In this document: in pieces, positions 25,551-33,839 of the stretch
How the letters are laid out: every line of letters begins with the position of its first letter
Numbering within the stretch: position 1 is the stretch's first letter
NCBI GenBank assembly: GCA_022072255.1
Contig: JAJVHZ010000039.1
Coordinates: 1 to 34,660, forward strand
Direction: 5' to 3'
Length of the DNA: 34,660 nucleotides
From: Gammaproteobacteria bacterium
GTDB taxonomy: Bacteria; Pseudomonadota; Gammaproteobacteria; JAJPIJ01
Made by a program: the position numbers and the translations under genes
Notes under the pieces: model-generated
What the model saw: only the letters and a program-made list of their open reading frames with translations
What the model was told of the DNA's origin: nothing
Databases searched by the model: none

Positions 25551-26957
25551 ATGGACCACATCCGCGCCGGTTCGGGCGCGCTGATACTCACGCTCGCCTG
25601 TGCAACGCAGGTCGCCGCCCAGTCCGTCATACCCGGACCCGGGACGTCGACTGCGATCCAGGGTGAACTGCAGAGCGCGGTGCAGACGCCGCCGCAGCAG
25701 ACGACCGCCGCCCTGGTCGAATTCATCTGCCCGCCCGGCAACCTGCTGAGCAGCGACCTGCAGACGCGCTGCAACGAGATCGCCATCGGGATACTCGGAT
25801 CGCGCGGCCAGGGCGGCGACCTCGGCGGGGCGCTGGCCGGGCTGCAGGGGATGGCGCCGGAGGAGAACTCCGTCATCCAGACCATCGAGGTGGACGGCGC
25901 GGGGAGCAGGGATGAAGAGGTGCGCCAGCGCCTGGAGCGGCGGCGGAAGAAGGACCAGGACACCGGGGCGGTCACCATGACGCTCAACGGGCGGCCGCTG
26001 CCACCCGGGGAGGTGCCCGGTGCGGAGCACGGCGGCGGAGCCAGCGCCGACTACCCCTACAGCGGGCGGTGGGGCGTGTTTCTCAACGGCAACTTCGGGT
26101 TCGGGGACAAGGACGACTCCGCCCGCGAGACGGGATTCCGAACGGACTCCTACGGCGTCACCGGCGGGGCGGACTACCAGCTCACCGACCAGTCCATCGT
26201 CGGACTGGCGCTCGGCTACACGCGCCAGGACACCGACCTGAATGCCGACAGCGGCTTTCTGGAGACCGACAGCGTCTCGGTGACCGCCTACGCGAGCTAC
26301 TTCCCCTCGGCGCGATCGTACGTGAACGCGATACTGAGCTACGGTCACAACGACCACGATCAGAAGCGCACCATCGCCTACACCATCGCCTCGCCGTTCA
26401 CGCCGACCGGCACGGCGGTGATCAACCAGAGCGCCCTCTCCGACACCACCAGCCGCGACCTCGGCGGCAGTCTCGAGGGCGGCTACGACTTCGTGCGTGG
26501 CAACTGGACGCTGACCCCCTATGGACGGCTCAACGTCGCGGATTCCTCCATCGACGGGTATACCGAGCACATGTCCGATCCGGGCGGGCCCGGCAGCGGG
26601 CTGGCGCTGCAGATCGAGGATCAGAGCTTCATGTCGATCACCACCGCGTTCGGCGGCCGCCTCACGACGGTATACAGCGGGAAGCGCTTCGATCTCTTTC
26701 CACAGGTGGGCGTGGAATACGTGCACGAGTTCGACAACGACAACGAGGACACGCGCGGCCGGCTGGTCGACGATACCAGCGGCTCGATCTTCCTGCTGCC
26801 GACGGATTCGCCCGATCGCAATTACGGCAACGTCACCGCCGCCCTGACCGCCGACTTTCGCAATGGCTGGTCTGGCCACGTGCTCTACCAGGGGCTGGTC
26901 GGCTACGAGGACCTCAACCTCAATCTGTTCGAGATCGGCGCGCGCCTGCAGTTCTAG
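25551..26957 (+). CDS. Outer-membrane autotransporter-type beta-barrel protein
   Basis: A 468-residue exported protein. A signal peptide covers residues 1-23 or so (hydrophobic LILTLACATQVAA, cleavage before QS). A linker domain follows (about 24-160) with two Cys residues (FICPPG and TRCNEI) likely to form a disulphide, and a highly charged stretch RQRLERRRKKDQD. From about 165 to the end, alternating amphipathic strands (WGVFLNGNFGFGDKDD, YGVTGGADYQLTDQSIVGLALGYT, and so on) match the autotransporter beta-domain, ending in a terminal Phe as BAM substrates require (ARLQF). There is no long passenger, so the short N-terminal domain is the only cargo candidate. A strong ribosome-binding site (GGGGGGAGG) precedes the ATG. 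It converges closely (29 bp) with the lipoprotein gene. Confidence 0.88.
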   Translation: MDHIRAGSGALILTLACATQVAAQSVIPGPGTSTAIQGELQSAVQTPPQQTTAALVEFICPPGNLLSSDLQTRCNEIAIGILGSRGQGGDLGGALAGLQGMAPEENSVIQTIEVDGAGSRDEEVRQRLERRRKKDQDTGAVTMTLNGRPLPPGEVPGAEHGGGASADYPYSGRWGVFLNGNFGFGDKDDSARETGFRTDSYGVTGGADYQLTDQSIVGLALGYTRQDTDLNADSGFLETDSVSVTAYASYFPSARSYVNAILSYGHNDHDQKRTIAYTIASPFTPTGTAVINQSALSDTTSRDLGGSLEGGYDFVRGNWTLTPYGRLNVADSSIDGYTEHMSDPGGPGSGLALQIEDQSFMSITTAFGGRLTTVYSGKRFDLFPQVGVEYVHEFDNDNEDTRGRLVDDTSGSIFLLPTDSPDRNYGNVTAALTADFRNGWSGHVLYQGLVGYEDLNLNLFEIGARLQF

Positions 26958-26986
26958 CTCATCGCTACGGCGCCGCCGCAGGCCCG

Positions 26987-27850
26987 TCAGCGCGCGGCCC
27001 CGGCGGCGTCTTCGCCCAGGCGCGCGACCTCCCCGAGGACCTGGGGCCACAATCGTGTCCAGCAGCAGCCGTGGTCCGCATCGCCGTACACCCGCAGTTG
27101 CGCCCTGGCCTGGCGGCGGACGACCGGTTCGATGAGCGCCGCCGGCACGTTCCGATCGCGGCCGCCGGCCAGGTGCAACTGCGCGATGGTGGGCGGCAGC
27201 GGCGCGCGGCGTGCGGGATTGAGCGAGCCGGTCAGCGGTGCATAGCCGTGCAGTTGCGTCCAGGCATCGGTGTCGAGGTTGCCGGCGATGGTGATCAGCG
27301 CCCGTACGTTCGCCAGGCGTTCGGCCAGCAGCATCGCCAGCGTGCCGCCGCCGCTGTAGCCGATCAGCACGAGGCGGCGGGCGCGGTAACGCGCCGCGAC
27401 CCGCTGTACCGCCCCGGCCATGCTGGCCACGACCGCCTCCGAGTACCGCGCGCTCGTCCACATGCGCGGGTTGCAGCGGCTCGCGGATCCCAGGCCGTGA
27501 TAGCACGGACGGCCCACCAGCACCGCCGGCGACGGATCCGCGCGCAACAACTCGAGCGCGACAGGCTCCGACGGTGTCGGGTCCTCCGCGACGCGCGTCC
27601 CGGCGATCCATGGACTGCCGTCGCTCTCCAGGTAGACGCGCAGGGATTCCCCGCTGGCGGCGAGCGCACGCGAGTAGATCGCGTGCGCGTAGCCCTGGCC
27701 TTCGATGATCTCCCGATGCAGACCCAGATCGTGAGCGACAGCGTCATAGCGCGCCGCGGGCGTGGACGCGCATCCGTGCGCCGCGATCGCCGCCGCGCAC
27801 AAGGCGGTACGAAACCGGCCTGCGGTCCCGCCCGCGCGGCGCTGCTTCAA
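26987..27850 (-). CDS. Alpha/beta-hydrolase lipoprotein
   Basis: A 287-residue protein. The N-terminal basic-hydrophobic signal ends in a lipobox-like AAHGCAS with Cys27, so the product is probably a lipoprotein. The alpha/beta-hydrolase core shows the nucleophile elbow GYSGGG, then a likely acid in AGGRDRNVP and the catalytic His in DADHGCCW. Upstream, VLVGRPCYHGLG looks like the oxyanion-hole region. The substrate (ester or lipid) is unknown. The start must be a TTG at 27850: it overlaps the TGA of the upstream FecR-domain gene (TTGA), there is no ribosome-binding site, and no ATG or GTG lies early enough to retain the signal peptide, so translation is coupled. Confidence 0.82.
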   Translation of the reverse strand: MKQRRAGGTAGRFRTALCAAAIAAHGCASTPAARYDAVAHDLGLHREIIEGQGYAHAIYSRALAASGESLRVYLESDGSPWIAGTRVAEDPTPSEPVALELLRADPSPAVLVGRPCYHGLGSASRCNPRMWTSARYSEAVVASMAGAVQRVAARYRARRLVLIGYSGGGTLAMLLAERLANVRALITIAGNLDTDAWTQLHGYAPLTGSLNPARRAPLPPTIAQLHLAGGRDRNVPAALIEPVVRRQARAQLRVYGDADHGCCWTRLWPQVLGEVARLGEDAAGAAR

Positions 27851-28551
27851 GGCAGGCGCGGTGCCGTGCGCGGGACGATCAGGCGGCGGGTGGTCTGGAT
27901 CTGACGCAGCAGCGTGTCGATCCGCTGCGTCTGCACCAGGCGCGGCGGCGAGGGCGGGCTGTGCGCGTCGGGGATCACGGTCTCGTAGCGGGGCTTGTCG
28001 ATGACGACGCTGCCGTACCGGTTGGAGACTTCGATGGCAGTGGGCCTGCCGGCCTCCTCCGGCTCCATCAGCGCGATGGATGCGGAGGTCGGCGTGACCT
28101 CACCGATCACGTGCGTGCCACGTATGCCGATGGTCGCCACCGGCGTGTTGAGCGTCACCGCCTGCGGCTTGTGCCGGGCGATGAGACCGCTCACGAACCG
28201 GAATACGCCCTTGAGGATGTCGGTCTGCATGACGCTGGTATCGTCGCCGGGTTTGTAGACGTACTGTCCCACGTTCATCTCCGAGCTCGAGCCCAGCGCG
28301 AAGCGGGCATTGTCCGAGAAGCGAAGCTCCACGCTGCTGTCGGCGGCGGTGGTGATGCGATCGCCCGCGTACACCGCGGCCCCCTGGACGAGCGCCCGTC
28401 GCGCCTCGGCGCCGCGCTGCGCATGCACCTCGCCGCTCGCGTCGGTCACCTCGGCCGCAGTCTGCCCGGCATGGGCGATATCCGTCATCACGACTGCGAG
28501 GAGCAATGAGACTCCGATCCACAGCCGTCCAGGCACGCCGCCTTCCTTCAT
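27847..28551 (-). CDS. FecR-domain periplasmic protein
   Basis: A 234-residue protein with a signal peptide (about 1-28, hydrophobic LWIGVSLLLAVVMTDIAHA). A FecR domain occupies about residues 45-170, with the family progression ALVQGAAVYAGDRITTAADSSVELRFSDNARFALGSSSEM read in pieces and the core VTLNTPVATIGIRGTHVIGE. This is the free-standing periplasmic type of FecR domain, not an anti-sigma factor with an N-terminal cytoplasmic tail. Its C-terminal tail is Pro/Arg-rich. The ATG at 28551 has a clear GGAGG about 5 bases upstream. It overlaps the downstream lipoprotein gene (TTGA) and probably forms a two-gene envelope operon with it. No sigma factor or TonB receptor gene is adjacent, so iron signalling is unlikely. 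Confidence 0.87.
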   Translation of the reverse strand: MKEGGVPGRLWIGVSLLLAVVMTDIAHAGQTAAEVTDASGEVHAQRGAEARRALVQGAAVYAGDRITTAADSSVELRFSDNARFALGSSSEMNVGQYVYKPGDDTSVMQTDILKGVFRFVSGLIARHKPQAVTLNTPVATIGIRGTHVIGEVTPTSASIALMEPEEAGRPTAIEVSNRYGSVVIDKPRYETVIPDAHSPPSPPRLVQTQRIDTLLRQIQTTRRLIVPRTAPRLP

Positions 28552-28846
28552 CGTTCCTCCAGGTGATCCCCGTCCGGGCCTGTAACTGAAAGTAGCAGAT
28601 GGCCGCCGATGTGCAAACGTCGCGTTCGTCGCCGGGCGGGAACAATGGGCGGGATGTCGCAGGCAACCATCAGGATGCCGGCCGTCCAGGTATCAGCTGC
28701 GCATTCCTCGCCATTGCACTGGCGCTGAATCCCGTCGCCAGCATCATGCTGAAGATTGGCACGAGACGGCTGGGCAGTCTTGGCGCGTGCGCCCTCGATC
28801 GGGCATGCCGGCGGTGCGCCGGCACGCCAGCAGCGGGCCGCGGCTC

Positions 28847-30019
28847 TCAGTCCGCCAGTGCCTGGTGCAGATCCGCCTTGATGTCCTCGACCGCCTCGAC
28901 ACCGACGGAGAATCGCACGAGACCTTCGTCGATCCCGGCGCGCGCTCGTTCCGCCGCGCCCATGCCGCGATGACTGGTGGCGGAGGGCAGCGTGGCCAGC
29001 GACTCCATTCCGCCGAGACTGACGGCATGCAGCACGAGCTCGAGGCGATCCAGAAAACGCTGCGCCGCGGCCTTGCCGCCATCGATCTCGAAGGACAGCA
29101 GTCCGCTGCCGGCCCGCATCTGGCGCCGGAACAGTTCGTGACTGCCCGCGCCCAGTCCCGGGTAATAGACGTGGCGCACGCGCGGGTGAGCCGCCAGCCA
29201 CTCCGCGATTGCGCGCCCGTTGCGGTTGTGCGCCTCCATGCGCAGGGCGAAGGTGCGCAGCCCGCGCAGGATGAGCCATGCCTCCATCGCGTTGACCGTG
29301 GCGCCGAGATTCTTGTGCAGGGCGCGCGCCTCGGGGGCGAGCGATTCGCGGGCGACGACGCAGCCGCCGATCATGTCGGAGTGGCCGTTCAGATACTTGC
29401 TGGTCGAGTGCACCACGAGATCCGCCCCGAGCGCGAGCGGGCGCTGGTTGTAGGGCGTGGCCACCGTGTTGTCGACGATGACCACCGCGCCGGCGGCGCG
29501 CGCGGCGGCGACCGTCGCGGCGATGTCGGTCAGGCGCAGCAGCGGATTCGACGGGGACTCCAGCAGCACCACGCCGGCACGGCCGACGGCCGCGAGCCAG
29601 GCATCGTCGTCACGGGCGTCGACGTTCTCGACCGTCGCGCCGTAGATCGAGGCGAACACCCGCAGCAGTTCGACGCTGCCGCCGTAGAGGTCCTGCGGCG
29701 CCACGATCGGGCCGCCGCGGTGGCGCAGCGCGATCGACAGCGCGCAGTGCACCGCCGCATTGCCGGAGCTGGTGACCAGCGCCTCGGCGCCGTCCTCGAG
29801 CTCCGCATAGGCCTGCGCGAGGACGTCGACCGTGGGATTGCCGAAGCGCGAGTAGGCGTAGCCCTTGCGTCTGCCGGCGAACAATTCCTCGGCCTGCGCC
29901 GAGGTTCCGAGATGGAAGAGCGTGCTCTGTACGATCGGCGCCTGGAACGGGCCCAGATCCGCGCCGTCGTGATCGGAACCGAGATGCGCGCAGATCGTTT
30001 CAATCGAAGGAGAGGTCAT
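28847..30019 (-). CDS. Cys/Met metabolism PLP-dependent enzyme (cystathionine gamma-synthase/lyase type)
   Basis: A 390-residue fold-type I PLP enzyme of the trans-sulfuration family. Visible active-site residues are YSRFGNPT with Tyr56 and Arg58, SSGNAAV around 84-90, Tyr112 in LYGGS, Asp183 in VDNT, and the PLP lysine Lys208 in STSKYLNGHSD. C-terminal LGGMESLATLPSATSHRGM and GLVRFSVGVE are also standard. The family includes cystathionine gamma-synthase, gamma-lyase and methionine gamma-lyase, so the reaction is not fixed by sequence. Position 87 is Asn in SSGNAA where Met is usual. The ATG at 30019 is preceded by GGTGA with an 8-base spacer; ATG 30034 would add five residues. No sulfur-assimilation genes are adjacent, although the persulfide dioxygenase is 0.8 kb away. 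Confidence 0.9.
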   Translation of the reverse strand: MTSPSIETICAHLGSDHDGADLGPFQAPIVQSTLFHLGTSAQAEELFAGRRKGYAYSRFGNPTVDVLAQAYAELEDGAEALVTSSGNAAVHCALSIALRHRGGPIVAPQDLYGGSVELLRVFASIYGATVENVDARDDDAWLAAVGRAGVVLLESPSNPLLRLTDIAATVAAARAAGAVVIVDNTVATPYNQRPLALGADLVVHSTSKYLNGHSDMIGGCVVARESLAPEARALHKNLGATVNAMEAWLILRGLRTFALRMEAHNRNGRAIAEWLAAHPRVRHVYYPGLGAGSHELFRRQMRAGSGLLSFEIDGGKAAAQRFLDRLELVLHAVSLGGMESLATLPSATSHRGMGAAERARAGIDEGLVRFSVGVEAVEDIKADLHQALAD

Positions 30020-30299
30020 GGCACGAGTCACCATACCAGAATTCGAACGGAGCGAAATTGATCGTGCACCTCGCCGATGCGACGTGATTATTCCGCGGCG
30101 CGACAGACACCGTCCGCTGGCGGCCGGCGGCCGCCGTGCGCCGCTCCAGGCTTGCCCCCGGCCAGTGCGTGCTGCGACGGTGATACCCGGGCATGGCGGG
30201 CAGGACCGCGGGATCGCTGCCCGGCGGGGCGACGCGATCGGCCGCGATCAGCGCGAAGGCCGAACCGGTCTCGCGCCGGCACCAGCGGCCGCGACAGCC

Positions 30300-30632
30300 T
30301 CAATGGGCGACGCTCGACGAGAATACGTTCAGGACGATGACCCCGCCGATGATCATGCCCATGCCCAGGATGGCCGGCGCGTCGAGCCGCTGGCCGAAGA
30401 AGACCCATCCGATGATGGCGATGAGCGCCACGCCCACGCCCGACCATACGGCATAGGCCACGCCGACGGGGATCACCTTGAGGGTGAGCGAGAGGAAATA
30501 GAACGCGGCGCCATAGCCGACGGCGACGATCACCGACGGCAGGGGCCGCGTGAAGCCCTCCGAGGCCTTCAGAAAGCTGGTACCGGCGACCTCGGCGAGG
30601 ATCGCGGCGGAAAGTAGCAGCCACTTGGACAT
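30300..30632 (-). CDS. emrE: EmrE-like small multidrug resistance (SMR) transporter
   Basis: A 110-residue protein with four membrane helices. It aligns with E. coli EmrE residue for residue: the essential Glu14 in AILAEVAGT, Tyr60 and Trp63 in AYAVWSGVG, and the [14 protein letters not shown] segment. EmrE works as an antiparallel homodimer in the inner membrane, exporting quaternary ammonium compounds and other cations in exchange for protons. The ATG at 30632 has a clean GGAGG about 9 bases upstream. It is divergent from the persulfide dioxygenase gene (173 bp). The 280 bp between its stop and the PLP enzyme start hold nothing I recognise. Confidence 0.93.
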   Translation of the reverse strand: MSKWLLLSAAILAEVAGTSFLKASEGFTRPLPSVIVAVGYGAAFYFLSLTLKVIPVGVAYAVWSGVGVALIAIIGWVFFGQRLDAPAILGMGMIIGGVIVLNVFSSSVAH

Positions 30633-30805
30633 GCTGACGAACCTCCTGGCGGCAGTGGATCGGTCGAGCAGGGATGATACACCGCGGCCCGCGCCTCCAC
30701 AGCGACCGGCGGCGCGCGCCGGCACGGCGGTTGTGCGCGCGCGCTGCTGGCGGGTAGGATTATCCCTCGACCGGGCCGAATTATCCGTTCCAGCAGGAGG
30801 GAAGG

Positions 30806-31846
30806 ATGATACTTGAAACCGTCGCCACGGGTGGCTGCCGATCGTATCTGGTCGGTTGCCCCGACAGTTGCGCCGCGGCGCTGATCGATCCGGAGCTCAG
30901 CCGGATCGATCGCTACCTCGGTCTGGCGGCGCACAACAGCCTGCGCATCCGTTTCCTCATCGACACCCACACGCACGCGGATCACTACTCGGCGACCAGG
31001 GAGATGGCGCGCCAGCTCGAGGTGCCCGTGGTCATGCATCGCCACAGTCCGGCGCCGTTCGTCGCGATGCGCCTGGAGGACGACGAGCTGCTGGCGGTGG
31101 GCAGGCTGCGCATGCAGGCGATGTACACGCCGGGGCACACGCGCGATTCGATCTGCGTGAAGGTCGGCGACTGCCTGTTCACCGGCGACACGCTGCTGTC
31201 CGGCGCCACCGGCCGCACCGATCTGCCCACCGGCGACCCGGATGCGCTCTACGACAGCCTGTTCAACGGCATCCTGCGGCTCGATCCGGCGTACAAGGTC
31301 TACCCCGCCCACGATCACGAGGGCAACGGCCCCACGACGCTCGGCCGCGAGCTCGCGGTCAATCCCCGTCTGCAGCATCGCGAGCGCGCGGCGTTCGTGG
31401 AGAACATGCGTAATCTCAGCCTCACGATGCCCGCTCATCTCACCGAGGCGCTCCGTACCAACATGAGCGGCGGCAAGACCGTCGATCAACTGCTCTCCGA
31501 GGCCACCGCGAAGGTGCCGTTCATGTCGCTCGCGGAACTGAGGAACCGTGTCGAGGCCGGCGCCGGCGAGCTCGACGTGCTCGACGTGCGCGAACGCGAT
31601 GCCTACGAGCAGGGCCACATCCCCGGCGCCCGCCTGCTGCCGCGCGGCCAGCTCGAGCTGCGCGTGAACAAGGAATTGCCCGACCCTACCCGGCACGTGC
31701 TCACCTACTGCGCGCTCGGCCTCATCTCGACGCTGGCGGCGGCGACGCTGCGCGAGATGGGCTTCCAGCGCGCGGTGGCACTGGACGGCGGCATGGCCGC
31801 CTGGCGCGACGCCGGCTATCCGGTCAGGACCGGCGCCGAACCGTAA
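30806..31846 (+). CDS. Persulfide dioxygenase (ETHE1-type) fused to rhodanese
   Basis: A 346-residue protein in two domains. Residues 1-220 are a metallo-beta-lactamase fold of ETHE1 type with THTHADH (His55, His57, Asp59, His60), [21 protein letters not shown] and YPAHDHEG. The ETHE1-like GRTD motif separates it from glyoxalase II. Persulfide dioxygenases oxidise glutathione persulfide to sulfite and glutathione with iron. Residues about 240-340 form a rhodanese domain with DVRE and DGGMAAW motifs and catalytic Cys302. The Cys loop reads CALGLIS, where active rhodaneses usually have Arg at the sixth position and here it is Ile, so sulfur transfer may be weak or altered. Ribosome-binding site CAGGAGGG lies about 5 bases before the ATG at 30806. 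Domain order matches known PRF fusion proteins. Divergent from the SMR gene. Confidence 0.9.
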   Translation: MILETVATGGCRSYLVGCPDSCAAALIDPELSRIDRYLGLAAHNSLRIRFLIDTHTHADHYSATREMARQLEVPVVMHRHSPAPFVAMRLEDDELLAVGRLRMQAMYTPGHTRDSICVKVGDCLFTGDTLLSGATGRTDLPTGDPDALYDSLFNGILRLDPAYKVYPAHDHEGNGPTTLGRELAVNPRLQHRERAAFVENMRNLSLTMPAHLTEALRTNMSGGKTVDQLLSEATAKVPFMSLAELRNRVEAGAGELDVLDVRERDAYEQGHIPGARLLPRGQLELRVNKELPDPTRHVLTYCALGLISTLAAATLREMGFQRAVALDGGMAAWRDAGYPVRTGAEP

Positions 31847-31960
31847 CGCGTCGGGATCCCCCGCCGTGGCTGCGCGCCGCAATGCATCGCGTGGAGCCCG
31901 CTGTTGTCCATGGGCAATGCTTGATGTTCCGGCAATGCCAGTGCCTGCATTCCCCGGCGC

Positions 31961-31974
31961 GGAACTTGAGTTCC
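31961..31974. promoter_or_regulatory. Palindrome upstream of the EF-hand gene, candidate operator or ECF promoter
   Basis: GGAACT and AGTTCC arms are separated by two bases, 108 bp upstream of the ATG at 32082. The first seven bases also match the GGAACTT -35 of sigma-E-type promoters, with TTCAG about 17 bases beyond as a poor -10. The two readings exclude each other only partly. Confidence 0.3.
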
Positions 31975-32081
31975 CGGACTATTCTTCAGGTTACGGGACG
32001 TGGCTGCAGCGACAGGCAACGTACCCGGGGCAGGATTGCATTTTCGTATTCTGGGCGTTTGCCAACAGTGGGGTATTTCTT

Positions 32082-32648
32082 ATGAGCAAGTCCAAACGGG
32101 GCATCGCGTTCGTGGTCGGCAGTCTGATGCCTGCCCTCGTCCATGCGGGAGCAATCAACCCGGAGGAGAATCCTTTCCGGATGGAGGAGCTCGTGCAGGG
32201 GAACATGTTCGATCAAGGCGCCGAAGAGCAGATGCTCGCGCAGGGATATTGCGGCGGGATGCCGGGGTGGCAGGGCGGTTACGGTGGCATGAACTGCGGC
32301 GGCGACATGGCTGGGATGCGCGGCGGCACGATGTGCGGTCCCATGATGGGCGGCGGGATGATGGGCGGTCCCATGATGGGTGGCGGGATGATGGGTGGCG
32401 GAATGATGGGTGGCGGGATGATGGGTGGCGGGATGATGGGCGGTCCCATGATGGGCGGCGGGATGATAGGTGGCGGAATGGGGATGATGCGAATGATGGA
32501 TACGGACCAGGACGGCAAGGTCTCGAAGGAGGAGATGGCCAAGCAGCAGGAATGGATGATGAAGGCGCTGGACGCGGACGGCGACGGTCAGCTCGACGCC
32601 TCCGAGATGATGGGCATGGGGCACAGGCGGCGCATGAACCCCGAATGA
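32082..32648 (+). CDS. Exported EF-hand protein with Met/Gly pentapeptide repeats
   Basis: A 188-residue protein. A signal peptide covers residues 1-22 (FVVGSLMPALVHA). A short acidic region follows, then a Gly/Met/Cys-rich stretch (about 55-137), which includes nine MMGG(G/P) pentapeptides at about 88-132. Two canonical EF-hand calcium loops come last: Asp140-Glu151 (DTDQDGKVSKEE) and Asp164-Glu175 (DADGDGQLDASE). Export to the periplasm or outside is expected. Calcium binding by the loops is well supported; methionine-rich repeats often bind Cu(I) or Ag(I), which is inference here. GGGG 9-12 bases upstream of the ATG may be the ribosome-binding site. The frame extends further upstream without a good start. 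The gene converges on the methyltransferase gene. Confidence 0.82.
   Translation: MSKSKRGIAFVVGSLMPALVHAGAINPEENPFRMEELVQGNMFDQGAEEQMLAQGYCGGMPGWQGGYGGMNCGGDMAGMRGGTMCGPMMGGGMMGGPMMGGGMMGGGMMGGGMMGGGMMGGPMMGGGMIGGGMGMMRMMDTDQDGKVSKEEMAKQQEWMMKALDADGDGQLDASEMMGMGHRRRMNPE
32343..32477 (+). repeat. Nine tandem 15-bp coding repeats (MMGGG/MMGGP)
   Basis: Nine units of 15 bp, each encoding Met-Met or Met-Ile then Gly-Gly-Gly/Pro, with little third-position variation (ATGATGGGYGGYSSS pattern). The Pro-containing units are the second and seventh. Near-identical units make copy-number change by slippage likely, always in frame because the unit is a multiple of three. Confidence 0.85.
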
Positions 32649-32672
32649 GGCTTGTCGGGCCCCTGCGCTGCC

Positions 32673-32729
32673 AGGCCTGATGGGCCTTTGACGAGGCCGG
32701 TGACCGTCGAGACCCGCCGATCACCGGCC
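32673..32729. terminator. Hairpins in the gap between convergent EF-hand and methyltransferase genes
   Basis: A 5-bp stem AGGCC/GGCCT with loop TGATG (32673-32687) followed by TT lies 25 bp after the EF-hand stop. A second, perfect 9-bp stem (GGCCGGTGA 32695-32703, TCACCGGCC 32721-32729) with a 17-base loop lies 9 bp from the methyltransferase stop. Neither has a real T-run, so termination is plausible but unproven. Confidence 0.4.
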
Positions 32730-32737
32730 CGTTGATC

Positions 32738-33607
32738 TCAGCGACGCGTGATCACGACCTCGAGATACTCGCCCGGGAGGACCAGCGTCTCGTCGCCCGA
32801 GCGGTTCAGGCGGCCGAGCAGTCCCAGCAGGTCGCGCGTGAGGGCCTCGCGCCCTTTCTCGTCGAGCGCGGCGAAGGCACGCTGCGTCGGTCCGTAAAAG
32901 GTGCGGAACACCTCCAGCCAGTGTGCCGGCGTGCGATAGCGGAAGACGAAATGCCGGCGCGCGACACGGATGTCGGCGGCTTCGTGGCCGAACAGCTCCG
33001 CGAGGCGATTCTCCGTGCCCCACAGCAGCGGCGACTTCACCCCCGGCGGCGGCGGCACGTGCCGGCCGATGGTCCTGAAGAGCTGGCCGAGGAATCCTTC
33101 CGGGGTCCAGTTCGCCAGTGCGATACGGCCGCCCGAGCGACACACGCGCAGCATCTCGCCCGCGGCCCGTTCCTGGTCCGCGGCGAACATCACGCCGACC
33201 ACGGACATCACCACGTCAAATGAGGAGTCGGCGAACTCGAGTTGCTCGGCGTCGCCCACCTTGAACGTCACCGGCAGACGCTCGGCGGCGGCGCGCTCCC
33301 CTGCCCGGGTGACCAGCGCAGGGACGTAGTCGATGCCGAGGACGTCGCACCACCGCCGCGCTGCGGCCAGCGCCGCGTTGCCGCTGCCGCAGGCCACATC
33401 CAGAACGCAATCGCCGGCGCGCAGATCGACCGCCTCGCACAGGGATTCGGCGACGATGGTCAGGGTCGCGCCCACCACCGAGTAATCGCCCGAGGCCCAC
33501 GTCGCCTGCTGCCTCGTCTTGACGGCCTTCAGATCCACGGGCGCCGGCGTGGTGGTGACGCCGGTATTCAGGTGACTCTTCACTGCATGAGGTATTGCCA
33601 TTGCCAT
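32738..33607 (-). CDS. Class I SAM-dependent methyltransferase
   Basis: A 289-residue cytoplasmic methyltransferase of the UbiE/Methyltransf_11 kind. Motif I VLDVACGSGNAAL binds S-adenosylmethionine, VLGIDYVPALV carries the acidic end of strand 2, VGDAEQLEFADSSFDVVMSV covers motifs II/III, and EMLRVCRSGGRIALANWTPEG is the post-motif strand. The N-terminal 50 residues before motif I contain a helical cap (QQATWASGDYSVVG). The substrate is not predictable; small-molecule or lipid methylation are equally open. The ATG at 33607 is preceded by GGAGAG about 5 bases upstream; a longer frame to 33706 lacks one. It is divergent from the AraC-type regulator (232 bp), which may control it. Confidence 0.88.
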   Translation of the reverse strand: MAMAIPHAVKSHLNTGVTTTPAPVDLKAVKTRQQATWASGDYSVVGATLTIVAESLCEAVDLRAGDCVLDVACGSGNAALAAARRWCDVLGIDYVPALVTRAGERAAAERLPVTFKVGDAEQLEFADSSFDVVMSVVGVMFAADQERAAGEMLRVCRSGGRIALANWTPEGFLGQLFRTIGRHVPPPPGVKSPLLWGTENRLAELFGHEAADIRVARRHFVFRYRTPAHWLEVFRTFYGPTQRAFAALDEKGREALTRDLLGLLGRLNRSGDETLVLPGEYLEVVITRR

Positions 33608-33839
33608 GATTTCTCTCCAAGCCAGTATTGAACATTGTCGCGGGGTGGCGGGCGTGAGGCCGGCTTGGCAAGTCCGTTCCGCGCCGCCATCACGTACAAT
33701 TGCCACCCTGCGGCGCGCATTCTAGGAGAGCGGCACGGGCCCCCTCCATGACCCGCCGTCCGCGGTTCTTGCCGGACAGTCCGGCATTTCTGCAAGCGCG
33801 ACGGCCAGGTTCGTTCATGCGTCCACGGGGAGGCAGACC

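Noticed and set aside
28552-28846. Possible small gene between the FecR-domain gene and the PLP enzyme gene
   Set aside because: Short frames here lack a ribosome-binding site, domain or conserved-looking composition; I see nothing supportable in these 295 bp.
32343-32477. Possible CRISPR-like or non-coding tandem array
   Set aside because: Units are 15 bp, contiguous without spacers, and keep a coding frame inside an EF-hand gene.
31986-32624. Minus-strand frames rich in His/Pro/Ala or Ile/Pro repeats opposite the Met/Gly repeats
   Set aside because: They are the direct antisense of the 15-bp repeats; no start context or domain supports expression.
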